A program made the translations under genes and the position numbers. A stretch of DNA of 42,787 nt from Pantoea septica. Lineage in GTDB: Bacteria > Pseudomonadota > Gammaproteobacteria > Enterobacterales > Enterobacteriaceae. Where the stretch lies: positions 1 to 42,787 of the forward strand of contig NZ_MLJJ01000036.1 of NCBI RefSeq assembly GCF_002095575.1. Direction: 5' to 3'. Positions 9,095-18,028 of this stretch are shown here, in pieces (positions within the stretch are counted from its first letter, which is position 1; every line of letters starts with the position of its first letter). The notes under the pieces were generated by a model. The model did not search any database. It was not told the DNA's origin and saw nothing but the letters and a program-made list of their open reading frames with translations.

Positions 9095-10528
9095 ATGCGC
9101 GATACTGAAATTACGTTTAAAAGTCTTTTCACTAAATTGTTGTTGGCCGTTTCGGATTTAATTTGTTTTAACGCCGCTTTATTTATAGCGCTGGCGTTAA
9201 TTAATATGATGTCTGATTCGCCGCTGGCAGATATTTCTGAAAAAGATCTGCATCTGAAAATAGCTACGCATATTCTCCTGTCGGTAATTTGCGTCGGATG
9301 GTTCTGGGTCAGGCTGCGTCACTTTACCTACCGCAAACCATTCTGGTTCGAGCTGAAAGAAGTTTTTCGTACCATTCTTATTTTTTCTGTTATCGACCTG
9401 TCGATTACCGCGCTGTCGCAGTGGCAGATGTCGCGCTTCGTCTGGTTGCTGACCTGGGTGCTGGCGCTGGTGTTGATTCCGCTGTCGCGCGCGGTGGTTA
9501 AACATCTGCTCAATCATTACGGCCTGTGGAAAAAGCAGACCATTATCATCGGCAGCAGCAAAAATGCGCAGGAAGCCTGGCAGGCGCTGCAGAGCGAAGA
9601 GGTCATGGGTTTCGACGTTATCGCCTTTTACGACGTAGACGGCACCTGTCCGCAGGCGAGCATCTCCGGCGTGCCGGTACTGCGCGAAGAGGCGGAACTC
9701 TGGAACCTGACCCACAGCGAAACGCAGTTCATCGTGGCGGTCGAGTATGAGCAGAGCCAGTATCGCGACCTGTGGCTGAAGAACCTGGCGAGACACAACT
9801 GCCGCTCGGTCTCCGTTATCCCGACGCTGCGCGGCGTGCCGCTTTACGGCACCGACATGGCCTATATCTTCAGCCATGAAGTGATGATTCTGCGCGTTAA
9901 TAACAACCTGGCGAAGCGTACCTCGCGCTTCCTGAAGCGAGCGTTCGATATCGTCGGCGCGCTGTCGATTATTATTATGCTGCTCCCTGCGCTGCTGGTG
10001 CTCGGCTTTCTGGTCGGCCGCGACGGTGGACCGCCGATTTACGGACACGAACGCGTCGGCATGAACGGCCGCAAGTTCAAATGCCTGAAGTTCCGCTCGA
10101 TGGTGATCAACTCCAAAGAGGTGCTGGAAGAGGTGCTGCGCACCGATCCGGTGGCGCGCGCCGAGTGGGATAAAGATTTCAAACTGAAAAACGATCCACG
10201 CATCACCAGGGTCGGCCACTTCATCCGCAAAACCAGCCTGGATGAGCTGCCGCAGCTGTGGAACGTGGTGCGCGGCGACATGAGCCTCGTCGGTCCGCGC
10301 CCGGTGATTGAAGATGAACTTTGCCGTTATGCCGGGGATGTCGACTACTATCTGATGGCGAAACCGGGCATGACGGGATTGTGGCAGGTCAGCGGTCGTA
10401 ACGACGTTGATTACGAAACGCGCGTCTACTTCGATTCGTGGTACGTAAAAAACTGGTCGCTGTGGAACGATATCGCCATTTTGTTCAAAACGGTCGGTGT
10501 CGTACTGAAGCGCGATGGGGCGTATTGA
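9095..10528 (+). CDS. amsG: Undecaprenyl-phosphate galactose/sugar-1-phosphate transferase starting EPS synthesis
   Basis: Transfers the first sugar phosphate (galactose-1-P in the amylovoran and stewartan systems) from UDP-sugar to undecaprenyl phosphate, committing the repeat unit. The 477-residue protein has four N-terminal membrane helices (to about 130), a CoA-binding-like middle part, a fifth hydrophobic segment near 285-305, and the C-terminal bacterial sugar transferase domain from about 275. This last contains LKFRSM, RKTSLDELPQLWNVVRGDMSLVGPRP (family signature, here in two pieces) and PGMTGLWQVSGRND. It is a WbaP/AmsG/WceG type rather than the shorter PglC type. The start ATG follows a purine-rich ribosome binding site. 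It is the first gene of the EPS operon. Confidence 0.93.
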   Translation: MRDTEITFKSLFTKLLLAVSDLICFNAALFIALALINMMSDSPLADISEKDLHLKIATHILLSVICVGWFWVRLRHFTYRKPFWFELKEVFRTILIFSVIDLSITALSQWQMSRFVWLLTWVLALVLIPLSRAVVKHLLNHYGLWKKQTIIIGSSKNAQEAWQALQSEEVMGFDVIAFYDVDGTCPQASISGVPVLREEAELWNLTHSETQFIVAVEYEQSQYRDLWLKNLARHNCRSVSVIPTLRGVPLYGTDMAYIFSHEVMILRVNNNLAKRTSRFLKRAFDIVGALSIIIMLLPALLVLGFLVGRDGGPPIYGHERVGMNGRKFKCLKFRSMVINSKEVLEEVLRTDPVARAEWDKDFKLKNDPRITRVGHFIRKTSLDELPQLWNVVRGDMSLVGPRPVIEDELCRYAGDVDYYLMAKPGMTGLWQVSGRNDVDYETRVYFDSWYVKNWSLWNDIAILFKTVGVVLKRDGAY

Positions 10529-10554
10529 TAGCAGGCGAGTGCGGGGAGCGAAAT

Positions 10555-10638
10555 ATGCACGCTCCCTGGTTCCTGGCGCCGCTGCTGGCAACGTCATTGG
10601 CGATAGCCGCCATTATAGTGGCTGAAGGAAGCCGTTAA
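10555..10638 (+). CDS. 27-residue predicted single-span membrane peptide
   Basis: A short frame from ATG 10555 to TAA 10638 with a strong ribosome binding site GGGGAG 6 nt upstream, 26 nt after the amsG stop. The product, MHAPWFLAPLLATSLAIAA followed by IIVAEGSR, is almost entirely one hydrophobic helix with a short polar tail, the usual look of enterobacterial small membrane proteins. I do not recognise a family. Position between amsG and wza suggests it may act with the inner-membrane EPS machinery, but this is inference. Coding is supported by the Shine-Dalgarno and hydrophobicity only. Confidence 0.5.
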   Translation: MHAPWFLAPLLATSLAIAAIIVAEGSR

Positions 10639-10827
10639 TTGATGCAGAAGGCAAGGCAGTGCGTTTGCTTATTCCGTCCAGTTAAACGGTAGCAACAAAA
10701 AAGAGTTAGGGAGCAAGTGATAATGACAGGCATTTTCAGTGCTTAGGCTGGCGAGTTTATTTTTTTTCAGCGCTTACACAGCGGCGTTTTCGCCTCTATC
10801 AATCAATAACTGATAGCGAAGATCTAG

Positions 10828-11967
10828 ATGATTACAATCAAAACGAAATTGATACCTATGCTGGTATCCGCCACATTTCTCTCAGGGTGTACGGTTGTTC
10901 CAGGCCAACACCTTTCCACTAGCGGAAAAGATGTCGTTGAGCAGCAGGACAGCAACTATGACATCGACAAATATGTCAATGTCTTCCCGTTAACGCCGCG
11001 CCTGGTCGAGCAGATGCGACCCAAGCCGCTGGTGGCGCAGGCCAATCCGGGGCTGCAGAATGAAATTCAGAACTATGAATACCGCATCGGCATCGGCGAC
11101 GTCATTAACGTGACCGTCTGGGATCACCCAGAGCTGACCACGCCGGCCGGCCAGTACCGCAGCGCCAGCGACACCGGCAACTGGGTGCACTCCGACGGCA
11201 CCATTTTCTATCCCTATATCGGCAAGGTCCGCGTGGTTGGCCGTACGGTCACCGAAGTACGCGGCGAGATCGCGCGTCGCCTCGCGCAGTATATCGAGAG
11301 CCCGCAGGTTGATGTCAGCATCGCCTCCTTTAAGTCGCAGAAAACCTACGTGACCGGCGCCGTGACCACTTCGGGTCAGCAGCCCATCACCAACGTGCCG
11401 CTGACGGTGCTCGACGCCATCAACGCCGCGGGCGGCCTGGCGGCGGACGCAGACTGGCGCAACGTGGTGCTGACGCACAACGGCACCGAGCAGCGCATCT
11501 CGCTGCAGGCGCTGATGCAGAACGGCGACCTGAGCCAGAACCACCTGCTCTATCCGGGCGATATCCTCTACGTGCCGCGCAACGACGATCTCAAAGTCTT
11601 CGTGATGGGCGAAGTGCGTCAGCAGTCGACGCTGAAAATGGACCGCAGCGGCATGACGCTGGCGGAAGCGCTGGGCAACGCCCAGGGTATGGATCAGACT
11701 GCCGCTGACGCCACCGGCGTATTCGTTATCCGTCCGATTCGCGGCACAAACCGCACCAAAATCGCCAACATCTATCAGCTGAACACCAAAGATGCGGCGG
11801 CGATGGTCATGGGTACCGAATTCCAACTTGAACCTTACGATATCGTCTATGTCACCTCGACGCCGCTGACGCGTTGGAACCGCGTGATTTCGCAGCTGCT
11901 GCCGACCATCGCCGGCATCAACGACGCGAGCGAGGCGGCGCTACGTTTCCGCAACTGGTCGAACTAG
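10828..11967 (+). CDS. wza: Wza/AmsH outer-membrane polysaccharide export lipoprotein
   Basis: Forms the octameric outer-membrane channel through which EPS leaves the cell. The 379-residue protein has a lipoprotein signal with lipobox LSGC (lipidated Cys at residue 21), then the polysaccharide-export (Poly_export) domain with [23 protein letters not shown] repeats such as [18 protein letters not shown] and [15 protein letters not shown], and a C-terminal amphipathic part ending RNWSN that would form the alpha-helical barrel. It is collinear with E. coli Wza. The ribosome binding site is weak (GCGAAGAT), and a 189-nt gap separates it from the small upstream ORF. First of a wza-wzb-wzc set. Confidence 0.95.
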   Translation: MITIKTKLIPMLVSATFLSGCTVVPGQHLSTSGKDVVEQQDSNYDIDKYVNVFPLTPRLVEQMRPKPLVAQANPGLQNEIQNYEYRIGIGDVINVTVWDHPELTTPAGQYRSASDTGNWVHSDGTIFYPYIGKVRVVGRTVTEVRGEIARRLAQYIESPQVDVSIASFKSQKTYVTGAVTTSGQQPITNVPLTVLDAINAAGGLAADADWRNVVLTHNGTEQRISLQALMQNGDLSQNHLLYPGDILYVPRNDDLKVFVMGEVRQQSTLKMDRSGMTLAEALGNAQGMDQTAADATGVFVIRPIRGTNRTKIANIYQLNTKDAAAMVMGTEFQLEPYDIVYVTSTPLTRWNRVISQLLPTIAGINDASEAALRFRNWSN

Positions 11968-11975
11968 GTTTAGCC

Positions 11976-12410
11976 ATGATTAGCTCCGTGTTAGTGGTCT
12001 GCGTCGGCAACATCTGCCGCTCTCCTACCGGAGAGCGCTTACTGAAGCGCGCGCTGCCGGACAAGCGTATCGCCTCGGCGGGGCTCAGCGCCCTCAAGGG
12101 CTATCCGGCGGATCAAACCGCCAGCGAGGTGGCCGCGCGTCATGGCCTCTCGCTGGAGGGGCATCACGCGCAGCAGTTAACCGCCAGTATGTGCCGCGAT
12201 TTCGACCTGATTCTGGTGATGGAAAAACGTCATATCGAACAGGTCAATCGCATCGATCCAGCCGCGCGCGGAAAAACCATGCTGCTTGGGCACTGGCTCA
12301 ACCAACAGGAAATCGCGGATCCGTATAGAAAAAGTCGTGAGGCCTTTGAAGAGGTTTACGGGTTACTGGAAAACGCTACCCAGAAATGGGTCAACGTATT
12401 AAGCCGATAG
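11976..12410 (+). CDS. wzb: Wzb/AmsI low-molecular-weight protein tyrosine phosphatase
   Basis: Dephosphorylates the tyrosine-rich tail of the Wzc kinase, a cycle needed for high-molecular-weight polymer. The 144-residue product starts at ATG 11976, 8 nt after the wza stop; the longer frame from 11874 overlaps wza and is not used. The phosphatase loop CVGNICRS (CX5R-S) is at residues 8-15 (nucleophile Cys 8, Arg 14) and the acid/base DPY is near residue 115. Length agrees with Erwinia AmsI. It is 12 nt before wzc. Confidence 0.95.
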   Translation: MISSVLVVCVGNICRSPTGERLLKRALPDKRIASAGLSALKGYPADQTASEVAARHGLSLEGHHAQQLTASMCRDFDLILVMEKRHIEQVNRIDPAARGKTMLLGHWLNQQEIADPYRKSREAFEEVYGLLENATQKWVNVLSR

Positions 12411-12422
12411 TTGGGATTATCC

Positions 12423-14600
12423 ATGAATATTAAAAATAAGGTTATGACCGCGCCAAGAGAGGAGTCGACGGGATTCGATCTTGGCCACCTTTTGGGACAG
12501 CTGATCGATCATCGCTGGATCATTGTCGCCGTAACCGCCTTCTTTATGCTGGTGGGAACGCTCTACACACTCTTTGCAACGCCGATTTACAGCGCCGACG
12601 CCATGGTGCAGGTTGAGCAGAAAAACAGCAGCTCCGTGCTTTCGGATCTGCAAACCCTGATGCCGGCGACGCCGGAGTCGGATACCGAGATTCAGATCCT
12701 GGAATCGCGCATGGTCATCGGCAAGACCGTGAGCGATCTCGGTCTGGATACCGTGGTCGAGCAGAAATACTTCCCGATTATCGGTAAAGGCCTGTCGCGT
12801 CTGATGGGCAACAAGCCGGCGCAGATCGCGATCTCCCGTCTGGATATCCCGCGCACCGTCGACAAGCGCAGCGTTGAGCTGGAAGTCAACAGCCCGACAA
12901 CCTATACCGTGACCAAAGATGGCGACGAGCTGTTTAAAGGCCAGGTAGGTCGTCTGGAGCAGCACGGCGAAATCACCATGCTGGTCAGCGGCATTCAGGC
13001 GGAAGAGGGCACCAGCTTCACCGTCACCAAGCTGAACGAGCTGCAGGCGATCAATTCCGTGCTGGCGAACCTGACCGTCGCCGATAAAGGCAAAGACACC
13101 GGCGTGCTGGGTCTGCAGTATGTGGGCGAAGATCCGGAGCACATCAGCCAGGTGCTGAACCAGATCGTCAACAACTATCTGCTGCAAAACGTCGAGCGCA
13201 AATCCGAGCAGGCTGAGAAGAGCCTCGAGTTCCTGCGCAACCAGCTGCCTCAGGTACGCGCCAAGCTGGACGACGCTGAGAACAAGCTGAACGCGTTCCG
13301 CCGTCAGAACGAATCGGTCGATATGTCGCTGGAAGCGAAATCGGCGCTTGACTCTTCTGTCAGCGTGCAGAGCCAGCTGAACGAGCTGACCTTCCGCGAA
13401 GCTGAAGTGTCGCAGCTGTTCACCAAAGACCACCCGACCTACCGCGCGCTGCTGGAAAAACGCAAAACGCTGGAAGGCGAGCAGGCGCAGCTGAACAAGA
13501 AAATCTCCCAGATGCCGCAGACTCAGCAAGAGATCCTGCGTCTGACGCGCGACGTACAGGCGGGTCAGGAGATCTACATGCAGCTGCTGAACCGTCAGCA
13601 AGAGCTGGGCATCAGTAAAGCCAGCACCGTCGGCGACGTGCGTATCATCGATAACGCGGAAACGGCTAACGCGCCGGTCGCGCCGAAGAAAACGCTGATC
13701 ATCGCCGCCAGCCTGCTGCTTGGTCTGGTTGTCTCTGTGGGTCTTGTGCTGCTGAAGGCGCTGCTGCATCACGGCATCGAGAACCCGGAACAGCTGGAAG
13801 AGCTGGGTATGAACGTCTATGCGAGCGTGCCGCTCTCTGAATGGCAGCGTAAGAAAGACACCGAAGCGCTGGCGCGTCGCGGTCATAAAGTGAAGACCGA
13901 CCCGCACGAAACGCTGCTGGCGCTGGGCAACCCGACCGACCTCTCTATCGAAGCGATCCGTAGCCTGCGTACCAGCCTGCACTTCGCCATGATGGAAGCG
14001 AAAAACAATATCCTGATGATCACCGGCGCGAGCCCAGGCATTGGTAAAACCTTTATCTGCGCCAACCTGGCGACGCTGGTGGCGAAAGCGGGTCAGCGCG
14101 TGCTGTTCATCGACGGCGATATGCGTCGCGGCTATACCCACGACCTGATCGGCGCGGACAACAAGTCTGGTCTCTCCAACGTGCTCTCCGGCAAAACCGA
14201 GTTCAACCCGGCGATGATTCAGCGCGGTCCCTATGGCTTCGACTTCCTGCCGCGCGGCCAGGTGCCGCCGAACCCGTCGGAGCTGCTGATGCATCGCCGC
14301 ATGGGCGAGCTGCTGGACTGGGCGAGCAAGAACTACGACCTGGTGCTGATCGATACGCCGCCGATTCTGGCCGTCACCGACGCCTCGATTATCGGCAAGC
14401 TGGCCGGCACCTCGCTGATGGTGGCGCGCTTTGAGACCAACACCGCGAAAGAGATCGACGTCAGCTTCAAGCGATTCGCGCAGAACGGCATTGAGATCAA
14501 AGGCGTGATCCTGAACGCCGTGGTGCGTAAAGCCGCCAATGCCTACGGTTATGGCTACGACTATTACGACTACGAATATGGCAAGCCGACCAAAAGCTAA
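12423..14600 (+). CDS. wzc: Wzc/AmsA bacterial tyrosine autokinase and co-polymerase
   Basis: Inner-membrane regulator of EPS polymerisation and export. The 725-residue protein has a Wzz-type N-terminal domain with transmembrane helices at about 31-52 and 424-446, flanking a periplasmic coiled-coil-rich part (about 255-400). The cytoplasmic BY-kinase domain has Walker A GASPGIGKT (535-543), Walker A' FIDGDMRRG (562-570) and Walker B VLIDTPP (641-647). The tail carries seven tyrosines in residues 708-719, the autophosphorylation cluster. I start at ATG 12423; the frame also has a TTG four codons earlier. It is followed 15 nt later by a terminator-like hairpin. Confidence 0.96.
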   Translation: MNIKNKVMTAPREESTGFDLGHLLGQLIDHRWIIVAVTAFFMLVGTLYTLFATPIYSADAMVQVEQKNSSSVLSDLQTLMPATPESDTEIQILESRMVIGKTVSDLGLDTVVEQKYFPIIGKGLSRLMGNKPAQIAISRLDIPRTVDKRSVELEVNSPTTYTVTKDGDELFKGQVGRLEQHGEITMLVSGIQAEEGTSFTVTKLNELQAINSVLANLTVADKGKDTGVLGLQYVGEDPEHISQVLNQIVNNYLLQNVERKSEQAEKSLEFLRNQLPQVRAKLDDAENKLNAFRRQNESVDMSLEAKSALDSSVSVQSQLNELTFREAEVSQLFTKDHPTYRALLEKRKTLEGEQAQLNKKISQMPQTQQEILRLTRDVQAGQEIYMQLLNRQQELGISKASTVGDVRIIDNAETANAPVAPKKTLIIAASLLLGLVVSVGLVLLKALLHHGIENPEQLEELGMNVYASVPLSEWQRKKDTEALARRGHKVKTDPHETLLALGNPTDLSIEAIRSLRTSLHFAMMEAKNNILMITGASPGIGKTFICANLATLVAKAGQRVLFIDGDMRRGYTHDLIGADNKSGLSNVLSGKTEFNPAMIQRGPYGFDFLPRGQVPPNPSELLMHRRMGELLDWASKNYDLVLIDTPPILAVTDASIIGKLAGTSLMVARFETNTAKEIDVSFKRFAQNGIEIKGVILNAVVRKAANAYGYGYDYYDYEYGKPTKS

Positions 14601-14615
14601 ACTTTGACGATTAAC

Positions 14616-14638
14616 GGGGCGGCAAGACCGCCCCTTTT
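14616..14638 (+). terminator. Terminator/attenuator after wzc
   Basis: GGGGCGG (14616-14622), loop CAAGA, CCGCCCC (14628-14634), then TTTT. A perfect 7-bp GC stem with a short U tract just after wzc. Genes of the same pathway continue downstream, so it probably acts as an attenuator overcome by RfaH, lowering expression of distal genes relative to wza-wzb-wzc. Confidence 0.8.
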
Positions 14639-14640
14639 AT

Positions 14641-14800
14641 CGTCTGTTAAAGACGACACGCAACGATGTACACAGGTGATTCTGTGTTTCGCGCCAGACG
14701 CCACGCATAACACGCATAACCGGGCGGGCGCCCATAACAGAATGGTTCAGCAACAGGCAGGCGCCTTCAGGCGCGGCTTTGCGCAGAGGCGTAAACGCCT
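14641..14800 (+). other. Structured leader of the wzy gene: consecutive hairpins and a 9-bp tandem repeat
   Basis: After the wzc terminator come CGTCT/AGACG (14641-14655), ACACAG/CTGTGT (14670-14687), GCGCC/GGCGC (14761-14774) and AGGCG/CGCCT (14787-14800), plus a tandem CACGCATAA repeat (14702-14719). None is followed by a T-run. The stretch 14601-14836 has no convincing gene. Confidence 0.45.
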
Positions 14801-14836
14801 GTCAGCTGGCAACGTGTGGAATTAAGGAATCACACC

Positions 14837-15973
14837 ATGGCTCCATATTGGTATATATCAGGGTTTCTGCTGCTGATTTCGATCGTAGAAATCCTGCTGA
14901 AAAAAGACGAACGCACTACGCACATCCTGACTTATCTGCTTTGCATCGCCGCGGCGACGCTGGTGGTGTTCGGCGGTATCCGCGGCCTCGGCACCGGCAT
15001 GGATGATTATCAGTACCGCAGCTTTTTCGCCGACTTTATCAACCGCATTCAGGTGAACGGCTTCAGTGAGACAGTGGCGTTTTTCCGCTATGAACCGCTG
15101 ATTTTCGTGCTGGCGTATCTCACCAGCCTGGTGTCGCACAACGCCGACATTTTCCTGTTTATCTTCTGCCTGCTGGCGGTGGCGGTTAACGCGGTCTTCT
15201 TCAAGAAGATGTCGCCTTATCCGATCCTGGCGCTGGCGCTCTATTCGGCGCATATCTTTATCAACAAAGATATGAACCAGATCCGCTTCGGCCTCAGCTC
15301 GGCGCTGTTCCTCGGCGTGATCTGGTATATCTACCTCAAGCGCTACTGGATGGCGCTCACCTTTACCCTGCTGTCGTTTTTCAGCCACAACACCGCGGTA
15401 ATGGTAGTGACCATCGTGCCGTTCCTGTTTATCCGCGACTCCCGCTGGTGGCCGGTGGCGATTATTCTGCTGAGCATTCCCGCCTCGAAAGTCGGCGGCA
15501 CCAGCTTCATCTCGCTGATCTCGGCGCACATGGGGTCGCTGGGGGAGAGGGCGGAAGGCTATAGCAACGAAACCTCCAACGCGGGCGAAGGCAGCATCTT
15601 CTCGGTGTCGAACCTGAAAAACATCATGCTGGTGTTTATCTTCGTCTACTTCCTGCTGAGCAACGAGATTAAAAAATATAACTACCAGCAGTATCGCCTT
15701 AACTACCTGCTGGTGCTGACCTTCGCCATCGGCGGCGGCATCCGTATCTTCTTCTATAACTATTCGTCGGGCGCGCGCCTCTCTAACTACCTGTTGCAGG
15801 TCGAGCCGATTATTTTAGCCTCGCTGGTGTATCAGGTTCGCCCGATACTCAAGCCGGCCATGTTCGCGATGTTCGCGTTCTTCCTTGTCTATTACCTCTA
15901 CTACAACACGATTTCTCTGAAGCAGGCCGTTGTCGGCTATGAAGTTGCTCAGGGATTCAAGCTGTTCCATTAA
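14837..15973 (+). CDS. wzy: Wzy-like EPS polymerase (AmsC/WceL type, EpsG family)
   Basis: A 378-residue integral membrane protein with about ten hydrophobic helices and a large hydrophilic loop (about 230-260, GERAEGYSNETSNAGEGS). This topology, the motif FGGIRGLGTGMDDYQYR near residue 55 and NKDMNQIRFGLSSALFL near 150 are those of EpsG-type O-antigen/EPS polymerases, which join lipid-linked repeat units in the periplasm. The start is ATG 14837 with AAGGA 9 nt upstream; an in-frame GTG at 14816 is less likely. Wzy proteins diverge fast, so the symbol is by role and context. The next gene starts 13 nt after its stop. Confidence 0.8.
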   Translation: MAPYWYISGFLLLISIVEILLKKDERTTHILTYLLCIAAATLVVFGGIRGLGTGMDDYQYRSFFADFINRIQVNGFSETVAFFRYEPLIFVLAYLTSLVSHNADIFLFIFCLLAVAVNAVFFKKMSPYPILALALYSAHIFINKDMNQIRFGLSSALFLGVIWYIYLKRYWMALTFTLLSFFSHNTAVMVVTIVPFLFIRDSRWWPVAIILLSIPASKVGGTSFISLISAHMGSLGERAEGYSNETSNAGEGSIFSVSNLKNIMLVFIFVYFLLSNEIKKYNYQQYRLNYLLVLTFAIGGGIRIFFYNYSSGARLSNYLLQVEPIILASLVYQVRPILKPAMFAMFAFFLVYYLYYNTISLKQAVVGYEVAQGFKLFH

Positions 15974-15986
15974 CCGGGGAGGTAAC

Positions 15987-16709
15987 ATGACTAAATCACT
16001 TATTGCTGCAGCCATCCTTTCGGCCTCCTGCTTCGCGCAGGCCGCCGATCGCGGCTCTTTTATTATCGACGCCTACGGCGACTCCACCACGGCGGGCGTG
16101 ATGTCCTCCGGCGGGAAAAACATCATCGCGCCGGGCAACGAGATGGCCTGGCTGCAAAAAATGCTGCGTCGCCAATATGGCGACGCTATCGAGGTGAAAA
16201 ACCACGGCGTGCCGGGCGCGCAGGCGGCGGAACTGCTCTACAACAAGGGCAAGGACGATCCCAGCGGCTGGAGCGAGCGCATGGCGAACTCCAGCGCGCG
16301 GCTGATCCTGCTCAACTATGCCATCAACGATGCGCGTCACTACTTTTTTAAAGACAAGAACGCCCATCTGGAAAGCCCGGAAGAGTATGGCCGCATTATG
16401 ACCGCGCTGGTCAAAGAGGCGAAGGCGCACAACAAGCTGGTGGTGCTGCAGGAGCCGAACCCTATCTGCGGCAAAGTCGAGCGCTGGAATGTCTGGCCCT
16501 ACGTCTATCAGCTCAATGAGGTCGCGAAGGCGGAAGGGGTGCCCGTCGTGAAGCAGTGGACGGCGATAAAGGCGCAGCGCGACTGGCAGAGCGGCATGTC
16601 GGCGGATTGCATTCATCCGTCCGAATCGCTTTATAAGCTAAAAGCGCAGCAGACCTTCGACGTCATCAGTGCCAACTTCGGTAAACAGCTGTCGCAGCCC
16701 GGCAGTTAA
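15987..16709 (+). CDS. Secreted SGNH/GDSL-family hydrolase or O-acyl transferase partner
   Basis: A 240-residue protein with a cleavable Sec signal (residues 1-20, cut after FAQA or AQAA). The SGNH blocks are visible: AYGDSTTAG with nucleophile Ser 33 (block I), NHGVPGAQA with Gly (72-80, block II), LLNYAINDA with Asn (block III, about 108-116), and DCIHPSE with Asp 207 and His 210 (block V). It should therefore be a periplasmic esterase or acetyl-transfer enzyme. It starts with an exceptionally strong ribosome binding site, GGGGAGGT. The adjacent gene is an acyltransferase-3; SGNH domains are often fused to such proteins. A polysaccharide O-acetyl modification role is inference from this pairing. 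Not a standard member of the Erwinia amylovoran set. Confidence 0.82.
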   Translation: MTKSLIAAAILSASCFAQAADRGSFIIDAYGDSTTAGVMSSGGKNIIAPGNEMAWLQKMLRRQYGDAIEVKNHGVPGAQAAELLYNKGKDDPSGWSERMANSSARLILLNYAINDARHYFFKDKNAHLESPEEYGRIMTALVKEAKAHNKLVVLQEPNPICGKVERWNVWPYVYQLNEVAKAEGVPVVKQWTAIKAQRDWQSGMSADCIHPSESLYKLKAQQTFDVISANFGKQLSQPGS

Positions 16710-16742
16710 ACCCAACCTCACTCTGTGGCTACAGGAGTTGTC

Positions 16743-17945
16743 ATGTACGTATTAATCATGGTGGTGTCGTTCTGTCTGGCGCTGCTCTTTCTGCGCGTGA
16801 CCGGGTTCCATAAAGGCGTTTACAACGGCAGCGGCATCAAAAGCATCTCCGGTCTGCGCGCGCTGCTGGCCAGCATCGTCGCCTTTTCCCATCTGGTGCA
16901 CTATCTCTACTCGCTCGACGGCAACTGGATCTTCGATAAGGACTATTTCGTCTGGTTCTCCGAAGGCAACTTTTTCGTCAACGCCGGTAAGTTCGGCGTA
17001 CTGCTGTTCTTTATGATCTCGGCGTTTCTGTTCTATCGCTGGCTGGATAACGACGGCATGCCGGCGAGCCTGCTCATCTGGAAGCTGCTGAAGTCGCGCG
17101 TGCGCCGCATCGTGCCGATGTTCTGGTTCTCCGGGCTGGTGATCATTCTGGTCGGCCTGGCGCAGGGCGGTTTGCATATCAACGCGCACAGCATAACCGA
17201 CGCCGTGCTCTGGCTGCTGTTCGTCGGCAGCTATCATATGGGCGACTTTCTCACCGCCGACGTCAACGCCGGCGTAGAGTGGACGCTGCGTCTGGAGTGG
17301 CTGCTCTATCTCTCTATCCCGCTGATTTTCGTGGTGAACCGCGCCACCAGCGGCAAGTACAAAACCCTGCTGATCCTCGGCTCCATCGGCGCGATTTTCT
17401 GCGTCGCCGTGGCGCTGCGCCTGTGGGGCAAAACCTATACCGACCCGCGTCCGGTGCTGGGCTTCGCGATGGGCTACTTCGCCTATACCTGGCGCGACCG
17501 GCTGGCGGTGTTTAAACAGTCGCGCGTCGCGGGCGTGGCCTGCATCCTGCTGGCGATTTTCGCACTCGCCTTCACCAGCAACGCCTTCTGGTATCTGGTG
17601 TTCCTCTGCTGCCTGACGGCGATCTTCTTCGTGGTGAGCAGCGGCAACAACCTGCTGGGCATGCTGGAGAACAAAACCCTGATGTCGATCGGCGAGGTGA
17701 GCTACAGCCTCTATCTGATCCATGGCGTGGTGCTCTATTTCATTAAGCAGATCCCGCTCAGCATGGTGCCGCATAACATGGTGGTCTACACCCTGATCTC
17801 CACGCTGTTCTTCGTGCTGTCGTTCTACGTGGCGAAGATGACCTACCTCTATGTTGAAAAGCCCTTTATCGGCAGCAGCAACAAGAAGAAGGTGGCGGCC
17901 GAGGTTGCGCCGACCAAGCAGGATCGCACCGGTAACCCTTACTGA
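16743..17945 (+). CDS. Acyltransferase-3 family membrane O-acyltransferase (OafA-like)
   Basis: A 400-residue membrane protein with ten or eleven hydrophobic helices. The family's RX10H motif is present, RALLASIVAFSH (Arg 39, His 50), along with RRIVPMFWFSGL near 125 and GEVSYSLYLIHG near 322. Members move acetyl groups from cytoplasmic acetyl-CoA to periplasmic carbohydrates. The start is ATG 16743 with CAGGAG upstream. It lies 33 nt after the SGNH gene and before a strong terminator-like hairpin. It probably acetylates (or otherwise acylates) the EPS repeat. The acyl donor and acceptor sugar cannot be told from sequence. Confidence 0.9.
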   Translation: MYVLIMVVSFCLALLFLRVTGFHKGVYNGSGIKSISGLRALLASIVAFSHLVHYLYSLDGNWIFDKDYFVWFSEGNFFVNAGKFGVLLFFMISAFLFYRWLDNDGMPASLLIWKLLKSRVRRIVPMFWFSGLVIILVGLAQGGLHINAHSITDAVLWLLFVGSYHMGDFLTADVNAGVEWTLRLEWLLYLSIPLIFVVNRATSGKYKTLLILGSIGAIFCVAVALRLWGKTYTDPRPVLGFAMGYFAYTWRDRLAVFKQSRVAGVACILLAIFALAFTSNAFWYLVFLCCLTAIFFVVSSGNNLLGMLENKTLMSIGEVSYSLYLIHGVVLYFIKQIPLSMVPHNMVVYTLISTLFFVLSFYVAKMTYLYVEKPFIGSSNKKKVAAEVAPTKQDRTGNPY

Positions 17946-17953
17946 TTATCGCG

Positions 17954-17994
17954 GCTGCGTCCGGCGCCGCCGCGCGGCACGCAGCGCGTTTTTT
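17954..17994 (+). terminator. Intrinsic terminator after the acyltransferase gene
   Basis: GCTGCGT (17954-17960) pairs with ACGCAGC (17979-17985), with an inner GCCGC/GCGGC stem, followed by GCG and six T. It begins 8 nt past the stop codon. Glycosyltransferase genes of the same operon follow, so readthrough is expected under RfaH. Confidence 0.8.
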
Positions 17995-18028
17995 ATAGAT
18001 TTCAGCCCTGTTTTTAAGAGGTACTGGC

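Noticed and set aside
10723..10746. Seven-codon ORF (MTGIFSA) with GGGAG upstream in the gap before wza.
   Set aside because: Too short to support as a gene; it could arise by chance. A leader peptide cannot be excluded, but nothing else points to it.
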